Source: Bacillus sp. Marseille-Q3570 (GTDB lineage: Bacteria; Bacillota; Bacilli; Bacillales; Fictibacillaceae). From it: a stretch of DNA of 59,845 bases. Below are positions 30,857-38,380 of the stretch, in pieces; position 1 is the first letter of the stretch, and each line of letters begins with the position of its first letter. The notes below the pieces were generated by a model. It made no database searches and was not told the DNA's origin. It saw nothing but the letters and a program-made list of their open reading frames with translations. The position numbers and the translations under genes were made by a program. Location: positions 1 through 59,845 of the forward strand of contig NZ_CAMGYZ010000023.1 in assembly GCF_946151055.1 (NCBI RefSeq), written 5' to 3'.

Positions 30857-32455
30857 GTGAATCATATAGATGTTCAGAAGTCTTTCTGGAAAGGAACCCT
30901 CGTCATTTCCGGGGCAGCATTATTTGTGAAGGTGCTGAGCGCTTTTTACAGAATTCCTTATCAGAATATAGCGGGAGATTTGGGTCTTTACGTGTATCAG
31001 CAGGTGTATCCTTTCTATGCGATTGCTTTCGCTTTAAGCCTGTATGGTTTTCCGCTTATACTTTCAAAAATCCTATCTGAAAATGATAAAAATCAAGTTA
31101 AAAATACATTGACGACAACTTTCATCGGATTGAGCAGTTTTTTTATACTGGTCTTTTTTCTATTGTATAGTACGGCACCAATGATCGCTGGAGCAATGAA
31201 TGATCCATTACTAGTCAGACCACTGCGAATGTCATCTTACTCTTTTTTATTCGTACCCGTTCTATCGGTGGCAAGAGGCTACTTCCAGGGCCAAGATGAC
31301 ATGACCCCGACTGCAATATCTCAAGTTTTTGAACAGTTCGTTAGAGTTGCAATGATTTTGTTTTTGACGATTTGGCTAGTTTCACATGGCGCTGATCGAT
31401 ATTTGGTTGGTACGGCAGCTGTTTTCGGTGGACTAGCGGGAAGTCTTGTATCCGTAATCGTATTGGTGCTATTCCTCCGTAAACAAAAATTGAATATGGA
31501 TACTACTGAAAAGGTTTCGTTTCGGGGCACCCTGACTATTATGGGGACAGTTTTGAGAGGTGGCATCGCGATATGCATTACTGCTGTCATGCTTGCGCTG
31601 TTTCAATTGATTGATGCCTTACAGGTAGTGCCGGGGTTACAGGCTAGCGGTATGGACTTGTTGGATGCGAAGGTTTATAAAGGTGTATTTGACCGTGGCC
31701 AACCGTTGCTTCAATTAGGTACAGTGATTGCGACTGCAATGGCACTGCCTTTGATTCCTTTTATAGCGAAGGCGAAACAGGTTAAGGATCATAGGCAAAT
31801 CAATACGTTCGCAGGGTTATCATTGAAATTCAGCTTTATTATCGGCGGTGCGGCTGCTGTAGGGCTGGCTGTGATCATTGTCCCGACGAATATTTTCTTG
31901 TACGAGGACAGCAATGGGTCCTTCGCGCTCGGAATATTAGGTGCAGCGGTTTTCTTTGGGTCGCTCGCAATCACCTCCTCTGCAGTATTGCAAGGACTCG
32001 GTAAAATCGGTTTTCCGGTCTTATTCATTATTTTAGCGATGGTGTTAAAAGCGACCTTGAATGGTTTTCTATTGCCGGTGTACGGCATATCCGGCGCAGC
32101 GTTAACCACTGTCCTCAGTACGGCGTTCGTGGCATTATCTAATTTGTTGGTTGTGCAGAGATTGACCAATGTCTTCACTGTACAAAGGTTTTACAGTGGA
32201 AAAGTGATCGTATCCTTACTTCTGATGGCTCTTACCACGTTTTTATGGAAAGAGCTATGGTTCATTCTCCTTCCGGAAGCGTATCGTGCAGCGGCAGGCT
32301 TTGCTGCTGTTTCAAGTGCGTTGGTCGGCGCTGGTGTGTATATGGTTGCACTTGTCTATTTGAACGTATGGAAATACGAAGAAATCGTTATGCTTCCTAA
32401 AGGGAAACGTCTAGTGAAATGGTTTTATAAAGAAAGGAGTGGTGAAAATGACTAA
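30857..32455 (+). CDS. yabM: Polysaccharide-biosynthesis/MATE-like flippase YabM
   Basis: A 532-residue integral membrane protein with about 12-14 predicted hydrophobic helices, in the MVF/Wzx-like flippase family that includes SpoVB, MurJ (YtgP) and Amj-complemented lipid II flippases. The family N-terminus FWKGTLVISGAALFVKVLSAFYRIPYQ is recognisable. Its substrate is not known. It starts at GTG (30857) after AAGGATG. Its end overlaps the region just before yabN, so the pair is probably co-transcribed. Confidence 0.87.
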   Translation: MNHIDVQKSFWKGTLVISGAALFVKVLSAFYRIPYQNIAGDLGLYVYQQVYPFYAIAFALSLYGFPLILSKILSENDKNQVKNTLTTTFIGLSSFFILVFFLLYSTAPMIAGAMNDPLLVRPLRMSSYSFLFVPVLSVARGYFQGQDDMTPTAISQVFEQFVRVAMILFLTIWLVSHGADRYLVGTAAVFGGLAGSLVSVIVLVLFLRKQKLNMDTTEKVSFRGTLTIMGTVLRGGIAICITAVMLALFQLIDALQVVPGLQASGMDLLDAKVYKGVFDRGQPLLQLGTVIATAMALPLIPFIAKAKQVKDHRQINTFAGLSLKFSFIIGGAAAVGLAVIIVPTNIFLYEDSNGSFALGILGAAVFFGSLAITSSAVLQGLGKIGFPVLFIILAMVLKATLNGFLLPVYGISGAALTTVLSTAFVALSNLLVVQRLTNVFTVQRFYSGKVIVSLLLMALTTFLWKELWFILLPEAYRAAAGFAAVSSALVGAGVYMVALVYLNVWKYEEIVMLPKGKRLVKWFYKERSGEND

Positions 32456-33932
32456 TACGATATCAGTTGTCGGATTAGGTGCGGGTGATCTTGATCAAAT
32501 CCCATATGGTGTGTATAAATTACTGAAAGAGGCTGATAGAGTTTTTCTTCGTACCAAGGAGCATCCGGTGATTGAAGAACTTCAAAAAGAAGGATTCGTA
32601 TTCGAGAGCTTTGATAAGCTGTATGAAGAAGAAGCTGAATTTGAAAATGTGTATGAAAAGATCGTCCGCCACTTGTTGAAGGAAGCGGAAAATCGTAATC
32701 TCATCTATGTGGTGCCCGGGCATCCCTTAGTAGCTGAACAGACAATCCAGCTACTTTTACAAAGAGAGGAAGAAGGGGGTCCTGCCATTGAAATACGTGG
32801 CGGACAGAGCTTTTTGGATTCGATGTTCCAGGCATTGAAAATCGATCCGATTGATGGTTTTCAACTGCTTGATGGAACTGTACTATCTGCAGAACAGCCT
32901 AACATCCAACAGCATGTCATCATTGGCCAGGTCTACGATGTAATGATTGCTTCCCATGTGAAGTTGTCGTTGATGGAACGTTATCCAGATGACCATCCTG
33001 TACATATTGTCACTGCAGCTGGATCTCGTAATGAATCGATCGTTTCTGTGCCGCTTTTCGAAATGGACCGCCATGTAGAGGTGAATAATTTGACGGCTGT
33101 ATATGTTGAGCCAATCCAGGATTCCCATCTATTGAGCAGGGAATTCACACAATTAAAGCATGTCATCCGTACGTTGAGAGGGCCGGACGGTTGTCCGTGG
33201 GATAAAAAACAGACTCATGAAAGCCTTCGCCGCTATCTGCTTGAAGAGGCCTATGAAGTGATAGAAGCAATTGATAACGAAGATGATGAGCATTTGACTG
33301 AAGAGCTGGGGGATGTATTGCTCCAGGTAATGCTCCATGCACAAATCGGGGAAGATCATGGGTATTTTTCAATCGATGATGTGATCAAAACACTGACAGA
33401 AAAAATGATACGGCGTCACCCGCACGTATTCGGCGAGAAGACCCTCGATACAGCAGAGGAAGTGAAACAGACGTGGGATGAAATCAAAAAAGCTGAAAAA
33501 GCAGATGATTCCCAAATTAATGCTGAATCGATCCTGGATGGAATTGATCAATTTCCTGCATTGATCAGAGCTGAGAAATTACAAAAGAAAGCCGCGAAGG
33601 CAGGGTTTGATTGGGACAATATCGAACCGATCCTCCATAAGATCAATGAAGAATTGTCTGAGCTTCAACAAGCCGCAAAATCCAGTAATCATAGTGAAAT
33701 GGAAGGCGAGCTTGGAGATTGTTTATTTGCACTCGTCAACCTGTCCCGTTATTATGGGATTGACCCTGAGTTAGCTCTTACTCGGACGAACCGCAAGTTC
33801 TATAATCGCTTTCGTCATATTGAAGAAGAGCTGAGTAAGAAAAATATCTCTTTTGAGGATGCAACGCTTGAGGAGATGGACTTTTTCTGGGAACAAGCAA
33901 AAAAAATGTCTAAAAAGAAGGATTCTAACTAG
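32448..33932 (+). CDS. yabN: Tetrapyrrole methylase-like / MazG pyrophosphohydrolase fusion YabN
   Basis: A 494-residue two-domain protein. The N-terminal half (about 1-220) is a tetrapyrrole (corrin/porphyrin) methylase-fold domain; the C-terminal half (about 235-494) is two MazG units with helical EE..E motifs (LLEEAYEVIEAI near 263 and EELGDVLLQV near 285) that hydrolyse nucleoside triphosphates. The length matches B. subtilis YabN. I start at the ATG at 32448 after AAAGGAG rather than the GTG at 32439. Confidence 0.93.
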   Translation: MTNTISVVGLGAGDLDQIPYGVYKLLKEADRVFLRTKEHPVIEELQKEGFVFESFDKLYEEEAEFENVYEKIVRHLLKEAENRNLIYVVPGHPLVAEQTIQLLLQREEEGGPAIEIRGGQSFLDSMFQALKIDPIDGFQLLDGTVLSAEQPNIQQHVIIGQVYDVMIASHVKLSLMERYPDDHPVHIVTAAGSRNESIVSVPLFEMDRHVEVNNLTAVYVEPIQDSHLLSREFTQLKHVIRTLRGPDGCPWDKKQTHESLRRYLLEEAYEVIEAIDNEDDEHLTEELGDVLLQVMLHAQIGEDHGYFSIDDVIKTLTEKMIRRHPHVFGEKTLDTAEEVKQTWDEIKKAEKADDSQINAESILDGIDQFPALIRAEKLQKKAAKAGFDWDNIEPILHKINEELSELQQAAKSSNHSEMEGELGDCLFALVNLSRYYGIDPELALTRTNRKFYNRFRHIEEELSKKNISFEDATLEEMDFFWEQAKKMSKKKDSN

Positions 33933-34033
33933 ATTTAGAGAACTTTATTCTTTGGAATGGTCAAAGAAAGCGCTCCTCATGCGAATTTGTCTATCAAACA
34001 AACGAAAACGAAAAAAATTAGGAGGTACATAAA

Positions 34034-34306
34034 ATGAATAAAAATGATCTAGTCAACAATATCGCTGAAAAAGAAGGTCTTACGAAGAAAGACGTTGAAT
34101 CAGTAGTGAATAGTCTTTTGACAGAAATTACAGATGCACTTAAAGAAGGCGACAAGGTACAGTTTGTCGGTTTTGGTACTTTTGAGACAAGAGAACGCTC
34201 AAGCCGTACAGGACGCAATCCTCAAACTGGTGAAACGATTGAAATTCCAGCATCTACAGTCCCTGCATTCCGTGCTGGGAACAAGTTGAAAGAAGCCGTA
34301 AAATAA
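34034..34306 (+). CDS. HU family DNA-binding protein
   Basis: A 90-residue HU/IHF family histone-like protein. It has the dimerisation helices (residues 1-40), the conserved GFGTFETRERSSRTGRNPQTG stretch (about 46-66) and the DNA-binding arm with FRAGNKLKEAV at the end. GGAGGT precedes the ATG. In B. subtilis the HU gene hbs is elsewhere and this spot between yabN and yabO is empty, so this is a lineage-specific placement or a second HU gene. rqcP starts right after its stop. Confidence 0.95.
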   Translation: MNKNDLVNNIAEKEGLTKKDVESVVNSLLTEITDALKEGDKVQFVGFGTFETRERSSRTGRNPQTGETIEIPASTVPAFRAGNKLKEAVK

Positions 34307-34573
34307 ATGCGATTAGATAAGTTTTTGAAGGTTTCTCGCTTGATCAAACGACGTACTGTCGCCAAAGAGATATCTGATCAAGGAAGAATCCTCATTAACG
34401 GGAATGCCGGGAAGGCTTCCTCAACCGTCCAACCTGGAGATGAACTTCAGATTCGTTTTGGACAAAAAATCGTTACAGTCAAAATAGAAGACTTAAAAGA
34501 GACAACAAAAAAAGAAGATGCTGCATCAATGTATACATTGATAAGTGAAAACCGTGTGAACGAAGAAGAGTGA
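34307..34573 (+). CDS. rqcP: RQC-pathway S4-domain protein RqcP (YabO)
   Basis: An 88-residue protein with an S4 RNA-binding domain (residues 1-60; MRLDKFLKVSRLIKRRT). RqcP works with RqcH in ribosome-associated quality control, supporting C-terminal alanine tailing of stalled peptides on 50S subunits. The start codon directly follows the hup stop, so translation is coupled. Confidence 0.95.
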   Translation: MRLDKFLKVSRLIKRRTVAKEISDQGRILINGNAGKASSTVQPGDELQIRFGQKIVTVKIEDLKETTKKEDAASMYTLISENRVNEEE

Positions 34574-34626
34574 TCACGAGGTGCAGAGCTTCAAACCGTA
34601 ATTTATTACGAGGGGTTATATATAAG

Positions 34627-34743
34627 AAAGGTCGATCACAAAAATTGTGAAGCAGTCCGAACACCATTTCAAAGCATAGGATCTCTGATGTTTTTGAAAT
34701 GCGGTAGTATCTGCTGCTGAACATTTGTGGTCGATCTTTTTTT
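34627..34743. repeat. Long nested stem-loop after rqcP
   Basis: Outer stem AAAGGTCGATCACAAA (34627-34642) pairs with TTTGTGGTCGATCTTT (34724-34739, G-U pairs allowed) and runs into seven T. Inner stem CATTTCAAA (34665-34673) pairs with TTTGAAATG (34693-34701). It may act as the hup-rqcP terminator, but it is far larger than usual. Confidence 0.85.
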
Positions 34744-34744
34744 A

Positions 34745-35211
34745 GGTTGTTTTGCAACCTTTGGTGCTCTTGCACTTGAAGAAAGTATAAAATACTTTCT
34801 TCAGCATAAGGACAACTAAGGCTCGACCTACAAAAGGCTTGGTCTCGCCAGGTTTTCTTTAAAAGTCGTTGATTTCCGCTCCAGGATGCTCACTTTCCGC
34901 GGGGCGTGCGATGAGCCCACTCGTCCCCCTTGCTACCTCAGGAGTCTCCTTTTCAAGGAAGCATTTGTGCTCCTGCATCTACAAGAAAGTCCTGTCGAAG
35001 CGAGCTTCCTCGTCGCATGCCTTGCGAGAAGATTATTCAGGTAGTAGGCAGGCTGATTCCGCAGGACAAGGAAAGCTTCGGCAGCGTTGCATCGCACGAA
35101 GAAAATACGATTTTCATTTTCGAGGAGTCTCGACCTTGCTCTCCAATCAACTTGCACAAGGTGTTTTTTTATAATGACTCATAAGCAACAATCTTTTAGA
35201 AATAGCCTGGT
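34745..35211. repeat. Composite repeat: family A left module, palindromic middle, right module
   Basis: The left module (34745-34860) has TGCTCTTGCACTT and the palindrome AGAAAGTAT/ATACTTTCT. The middle (34868-35151) is a 284-bp element bounded by GTTGATT and AATCAAC, a type widespread in Bacillaceae genomes. The right module ends TTTTAGAAATAGCCTG. Short frames inside it are repeat sequence, not genes. It fills the gap between rqcP and yabP. Confidence 0.85.
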
Positions 35212-35292
35212 TTTTAATTTGGCTTTTCTGATTATTCTTTATTGACCGATCAAAATGCTCTCATAGGCTTGTTCTAAAAATGACCTGCTGTT

Positions 35293-35300
35293 CATACATT
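35293..35300 (+). promoter_or_regulatory. Possible sigma-E -10 element of yabP
   Basis: CATACATT matches the sigma-E -10 consensus (CATACANT), 31 nt upstream of the yabP start. The -35 (GTTCTAA region near 35271-35279) is weak. B. subtilis yabPQ is sigma-E dependent. Confidence 0.5.
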
Positions 35301-35330
35301 GGTACAAACCATGTGTGGGGAGGAGTCTAT

Positions 35331-35648
35331 ATGGACCAGTACTATGATTACAATGGATCATCCTACAATAATAAAACAACGACAGCACCGGACCATGATA
35401 TAAAAATGAGGGGCAGGAAATCGCTTGATATCACTGGTGTAAAGCAGGTTGAAAGCTTTGATAATGAGGAGTTTTTGCTTGAAACGTCAATGGGGTTTCT
35501 TGCAGTCAGGGGCTATAATCTGAAAATGAAAAACTTGAATCTTGAACAAGGCCTTGTTTCGATCGAAGGAAAGGTATTCGATCTTGTGTATTTAGATCAG
35601 CAACAGGGAGATAAGGCTAAAGGATTTTTTAGCAAGCTGTTCAAATGA
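35331..35648 (+). CDS. yabP: Spore protein YabP
   Basis: A 105-residue YabP/YqfC family protein. B. subtilis yabP is a sigma-E gene needed for efficient sporulation; its exact role is unknown. After a low-complexity Tyr/Asn-rich N-terminus (residues 1-22), the conserved core RKSLDITGVKQVESFDNEEF and the LAVRGYNLKMKNLNLEQG strand region follow. I start at the ATG at 35331 after GGGGAGGAG. It overlaps yabQ by 4 nt. Confidence 0.92.
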   Translation: MDQYYDYNGSSYNNKTTTAPDHDIKMRGRKSLDITGVKQVESFDNEEFLLETSMGFLAVRGYNLKMKNLNLEQGLVSIEGKVFDLVYLDQQQGDKAKGFFSKLFK

Positions 35649-36238
35649 GTCTGGATGTACAGCTTTATACGATTTTAGCCATGGTCGGGAGCGGGATCTG
35701 GATCGGGGTAGCACTTGATACATATCATCGCTTCCAAACAAGGAACAAACGGTGGAATTGGTTAAAATTTATTAATGATATTATTTTCTGGTTCCTGCAG
35801 GCATTGATCGTTTTCTACGTATTGCTCCAGGTCAACCAAGGGGAAGTTCGGGTTATCATCTTCCTGGCCCTTCTTTGTGGTTTTGCATGCTATCAAAGCT
35901 TACTTCAGAAAACTTACAAAAAACTATTGGAAATCATCATATCCATCGTCGTTTGGATTGCGAAAATGCTAAAAAAAATATTTTGGACTTTTTTTGTTCA
36001 TCCTGCGAAAGTCATATTGAATCTCCTTCTTTCCTTGAGTAAAATGATAGGTAGACTTCTTATCTCCATCCTTTTATTCGTTTCTCGAATTCTCCTTTTT
36101 CCTCTTAAAATGTTTGGAATCACAGCCCTAGTGGAAAAAATAAGGGATAAATTGATTGCTGAACTAAAGGAAAAAGCAGGAATTCTTAAAAAGCCAACGA
36201 ATAAGGTGAAAGAATGGATTGGAAAACTAAGAAGTTGA
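35645..36238 (+). CDS. yabQ: Spore cortex biosynthesis membrane protein YabQ
   Basis: A 197-residue membrane protein with about four to five hydrophobic helices (near residues 8-28, 45-63, 68-85, 95-110 and 125-150) and a basic C-terminus. B. subtilis YabQ is mother-cell-made and required for cortex formation. It overlaps yabP by 4 nt, and its stop lies 12 nt before divIC. Confidence 0.92.
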   Translation: MSLDVQLYTILAMVGSGIWIGVALDTYHRFQTRNKRWNWLKFINDIIFWFLQALIVFYVLLQVNQGEVRVIIFLALLCGFACYQSLLQKTYKKLLEIIISIVVWIAKMLKKIFWTFFVHPAKVILNLLLSLSKMIGRLLISILLFVSRILLFPLKMFGITALVEKIRDKLIAELKEKAGILKKPTNKVKEWIGKLRS

Positions 36239-36249
36239 AGGAGGATCTG

Positions 36250-36633
36250 ATGGTGCAACAGAATGACAAAGTGACAGCAGTGAATGAAAGATATGTAGAC
36301 CAAGAAAAGAAGAAACAAGAACGGGCACGTCGGAGAAAGCAAGGTTTAGTGAGACGTCTAACGGTCTTTGGTGTATTGGTCGTCATCATGTTCACCGTCA
36401 TGGTTGCTACCCTGACTTCTCAAGCTTCCGTCATCGCGGAAAAAAAGGAAGAGAAGGAAGCTGTTGAAGAACGATTGGAAGAAATCAAAGCCGAAAAGTC
36501 ACAATTAAGTGAAGAAGTGAATAAACTACAAGACCCGGATTATATTGGTGAGGTCGCGCGAAGAGATTATAATATGTCCAAACCAGGCGAGACGATCTTC
36601 AAACTCCCTGACAGCAAGGAAGAGGCACGTTGA
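36250..36633 (+). CDS. divIC: Cell-division protein DivIC
   Basis: A 127-residue bitopic divisome protein of the FtsB/DivIC family. A basic cytoplasmic N-terminus (residues 1-45) precedes one membrane helix (about 46-66), an extracellular coiled coil (about 67-105) and the conserved DPDYIGEVARRDYN segment. It works with FtsL and DivIB at the septum. I start at the ATG at 36250, which follows GAAGGAGG, rather than an upstream in-frame ATG inside yabQ. Confidence 0.95.
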   Translation: MVQQNDKVTAVNERYVDQEKKKQERARRRKQGLVRRLTVFGVLVVIMFTVMVATLTSQASVIAEKKEEKEAVEERLEEIKAEKSQLSEEVNKLQDPDYIGEVARRDYNMSKPGETIFKLPDSKEEAR

Positions 36634-36703
36634 CCTTGGAATTTTGGGCATGTATAATAAAGTAAATTTGATTTTCATATTTTAAGGAGGAGCAATTTTT
36701 ACA

Positions 36704-37123
36704 ATGACAATTGAAGTAGGCAGCAAATTAAAGGGAAAAGTATCAGGTATAACCCATTTTGGAGCATTTGTCGAGCTGCCAGATGGTATCACCGGTTTAG
36801 TCCACATCAGTGAGGTTGCCGATAATTATGTAAAGGATATCAACGAACATCTTTCTGTTGGAGACGAAGTTGAAGTAAAAGTCATCAATGTTGAATCAGA
36901 TGGTAAAATCGGCCTTTCAATTAAGAAAGCGAAAGACCAACCATCCCGTCCAAGGCAGGACCGCCCACGCGGAAGGGGAGGTAAGCCTAGAAGACAACAC
37001 AATGAATTCGTTTCTTTCGAAGATAAGTTGAACCGTTTCCTAAAGGATAGTGAAGATCGCCTATCCACACTTAAAAGGCAGACTGAATCTAAACGTGGAG
37101 GACGCGGAGCACGCCGGGGATAG
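36704..37123 (+). CDS. yabR: S1 domain RNA-binding protein YabR
   Basis: A 139-residue S1-domain protein. The OB-fold S1 motif occupies residues 1-72 (GSKLKGKVSGITHFGAFVEL then GLVHISEV). The C-terminal half is basic and arginine/glycine-rich, likely an RNA-binding tail. B. subtilis YabR is similar; its function is not settled. AAGGAGGAG precedes the ATG. Confidence 0.92.
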   Translation: MTIEVGSKLKGKVSGITHFGAFVELPDGITGLVHISEVADNYVKDINEHLSVGDEVEVKVINVESDGKIGLSIKKAKDQPSRPRQDRPRGRGGKPRRQHNEFVSFEDKLNRFLKDSEDRLSTLKRQTESKRGGRGARRG

Positions 37124-37201
37124 TAAAATAATATCTGCTGCTTACCGATTGCAAGTAAAAATTACTCTTCAAATCGGAAAACGCACGCATACGTATATAC
37201 A

Positions 37202-37229
37202 AACACCTGTTTTCTTAACGGGTGTTTTT
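37202..37229 (+). terminator. Terminator after yabR
   Basis: AACACCTG (37202-37209) pairs with CGGGTGTT (37219-37226), followed by T residues. Confidence 0.75.
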
Positions 37230-37234
37230 AATTT

Positions 37235-37325
37235 TTTCGAGTCTCGCACCTTGCTCTCCAATCAACTTACCCAAGGTGTTTTTTAAAAATGACTCAAAAG
37301 TAACAATCTTTTAGAAAAGAGCCTA
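37235..37325. repeat. Right module of the composite repeat (solo copy)
   Basis: Matches the right end of the 34745-35211 and 37720-37979 elements: GAGTCTCGCACCTTGCTC, AATCAACTT, AAGGTGTTTTT, GACTCAAAAG and TTTTAGAAAAGAGCCT. It directly follows the yabR terminator. Confidence 0.85.
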
Positions 37326-37347
37326 ATATAAAAATGTAAAAAAGTTA

Positions 37348-37376
37348 TTGACGGGATTCGAGATATCTTGTATTAT
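37348..37376 (+). promoter_or_regulatory. tRNA promoter (sigma-A)
   Basis: -35 TTGACG (37348-37353), 17-nt spacer, -10 TATTAT (37371-37376), 32 nt before the tRNA-Met gene. Confidence 0.8.
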
Positions 37377-37407
37377 TCTTGTTGTGTCTTTAAAACGTAT
37401 TGAAAAT

Positions 37408-37484
37408 GGCGGTGTAGCTCAGCTGGCTAGAGCGTACGGTTCATACCCGTGAGGTCGGGGGTTCGATCCCCTCCGCCGCTACCA
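37408..37484 (+). tRNA. trnM: tRNA-Met(CAT), elongator type
   Basis: A 77-nt cloverleaf including encoded CCA. The anticodon loop TTCATAC gives anticodon CAT between stems TACGG and CCGTG. Acceptor GGCGGTG pairs with CGCCGCT (G1-U72), and GGTTCGATC forms the T loop. The paired 1-72 position argues for an elongator rather than an initiator tRNA. Confidence 0.95.
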
Positions 37485-37576
37485 TTTTTAATAGAGGTTT
37501 AAAAATACGACGAATGATAAACGGCGAATTTTCTCGTTTATAAAACATTGATTTTTAACTTTCATCAAATAAATCA

Positions 37577-37651
37577 GGCCCCTTGGTCAAGTGGTTAAGA
37601 CACCGCCCTTTCACGGCGGTAACACGGGTTCGAATCCCGTAGGGGTCACCA
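37577..37651 (+). tRNA. trnE: tRNA-Glu(TTC)
   Basis: A 75-nt cloverleaf with encoded CCA. Anticodon TTC lies in loop CTTTCAC between CCGCC and GGCGG; acceptor GGCCCCT pairs with AGGGGTC. The Met-Glu tRNA pair before spoIIE matches the B. subtilis order. Confidence 0.95.
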
Positions 37652-37667
37652 TTCCATATACAATGAC

Positions 37668-37699
37668 AACTGTCCCGCTAATGCGTTGGACAGTTTTTT
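37668..37699 (+). terminator. tRNA operon terminator
   Basis: AACTGTCC (37668-37675) pairs with GGACAGTT (37688-37695), followed by T residues. Confidence 0.9.
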
Positions 37700-37719
37700 A
37701 TTTAGAAATATTTATGAAA

Positions 37720-37979
37720 GGTTGTTTTTCGCATACGTTGTTGCACTTGCACTTAAAGAAAGTATAAAATACTTTCTTCAGTATAAGGGCAACTAAGGCT
37801 CGACCTACAAAAGGCTTGGTCTCGCCAAGGACAAGGAAAGCTTCGGCAGCGTTATATCGCACGAAGAAAATGCGATTTTCATTTTTGAGGAATCTCGCAC
37901 CTTGCTCTCCAATCAACTTGCACAAGGTGATTTTTTAAAAATGACTCAAAAACAACAATCTTTTAGAAAAGAGCCTTAT
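37720..37979. repeat. Composite repeat, internally deleted copy
   Basis: The left module (ending GGTCTCGCC) is joined directly to AGGACAAGGAAAGCTTCG of the right module. Compared with the copy at 34745-35211 it lacks about 235 bp of the middle, including the GTTGATT end. The right end TTTTAGAAAAGAGCCT is intact. Confidence 0.88.
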
Positions 37980-37980
37980 G

Positions 37981-38300
37981 AAATTAACTGATGCAAGTGC
38001 TCCATGAACTTCAAGACGGACAAACTCCATTTGAGGTCATCATTAAACCCATTCGACTCCTCTCGCAAAAACAGCCATGTTCAGGCTTTTATTCACGAAC
38101 ACATGTAGAATCCTCAACTCTTTCACCGTAGTTATGGATGCTTCGCCATATTTTTACTTCTCTTGGCGGATTACGGATAACGCTGGTGAACTATTTGCCT
38201 GACAGGGTTTTCCAGCCCTTTCATCGCCCCTGAATTATCTGAAAATTGAATCTTATTGGCGCTCGGAATCGTAACCCGTCGAGAAGTTTTTCCATCTGTG
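37981..38300. other. Unassigned stretch between repeat and spoIIE promoter
   Basis: No intact gene. Short open stretches occur on both strands, for example a minus-strand frame of about 36 codons ending near 38040 and a plus-strand frame from 37991, none with a ribosome-binding site. They could be remnants of a decayed mobile gene, but I do not recognise one. Confidence 0.3.
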
Positions 38301-38309
38301 TGTGTTCGT

Positions 38310-38342
38310 TTGACAAAAAAAGTATTTTCCCTGTGTTTTAAT
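38310..38342 (+). promoter_or_regulatory. spoIIE promoter (Spo0A-activated sigma-A type)
   Basis: Perfect -35 TTGACA (38310-38315) and -10 TTTAAT (38337-38342) are separated by 21 nt, the abnormal spacing typical of Spo0A-dependent spoIIE/spoIIG promoters. TTTGACA overlapping the -35 is one base from a 0A box. Confidence 0.7.
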
Positions 38343-38380
38343 AGACAAACACGAAACTATTAACGAGTGGGGTGGGGTTG

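Noticed and set aside
33955-33985. CcpA cre site before the HU gene
   Set aside because: Only the GAAAGCGCT half resembles a cre site; the right half does not match.
34869-35184. Overlapping frames of 74-101 codons between rqcP and yabP
   Set aside because: They lie inside the long palindromic repeat, where frames on both strands are a by-product of GC-rich inverted sequence.
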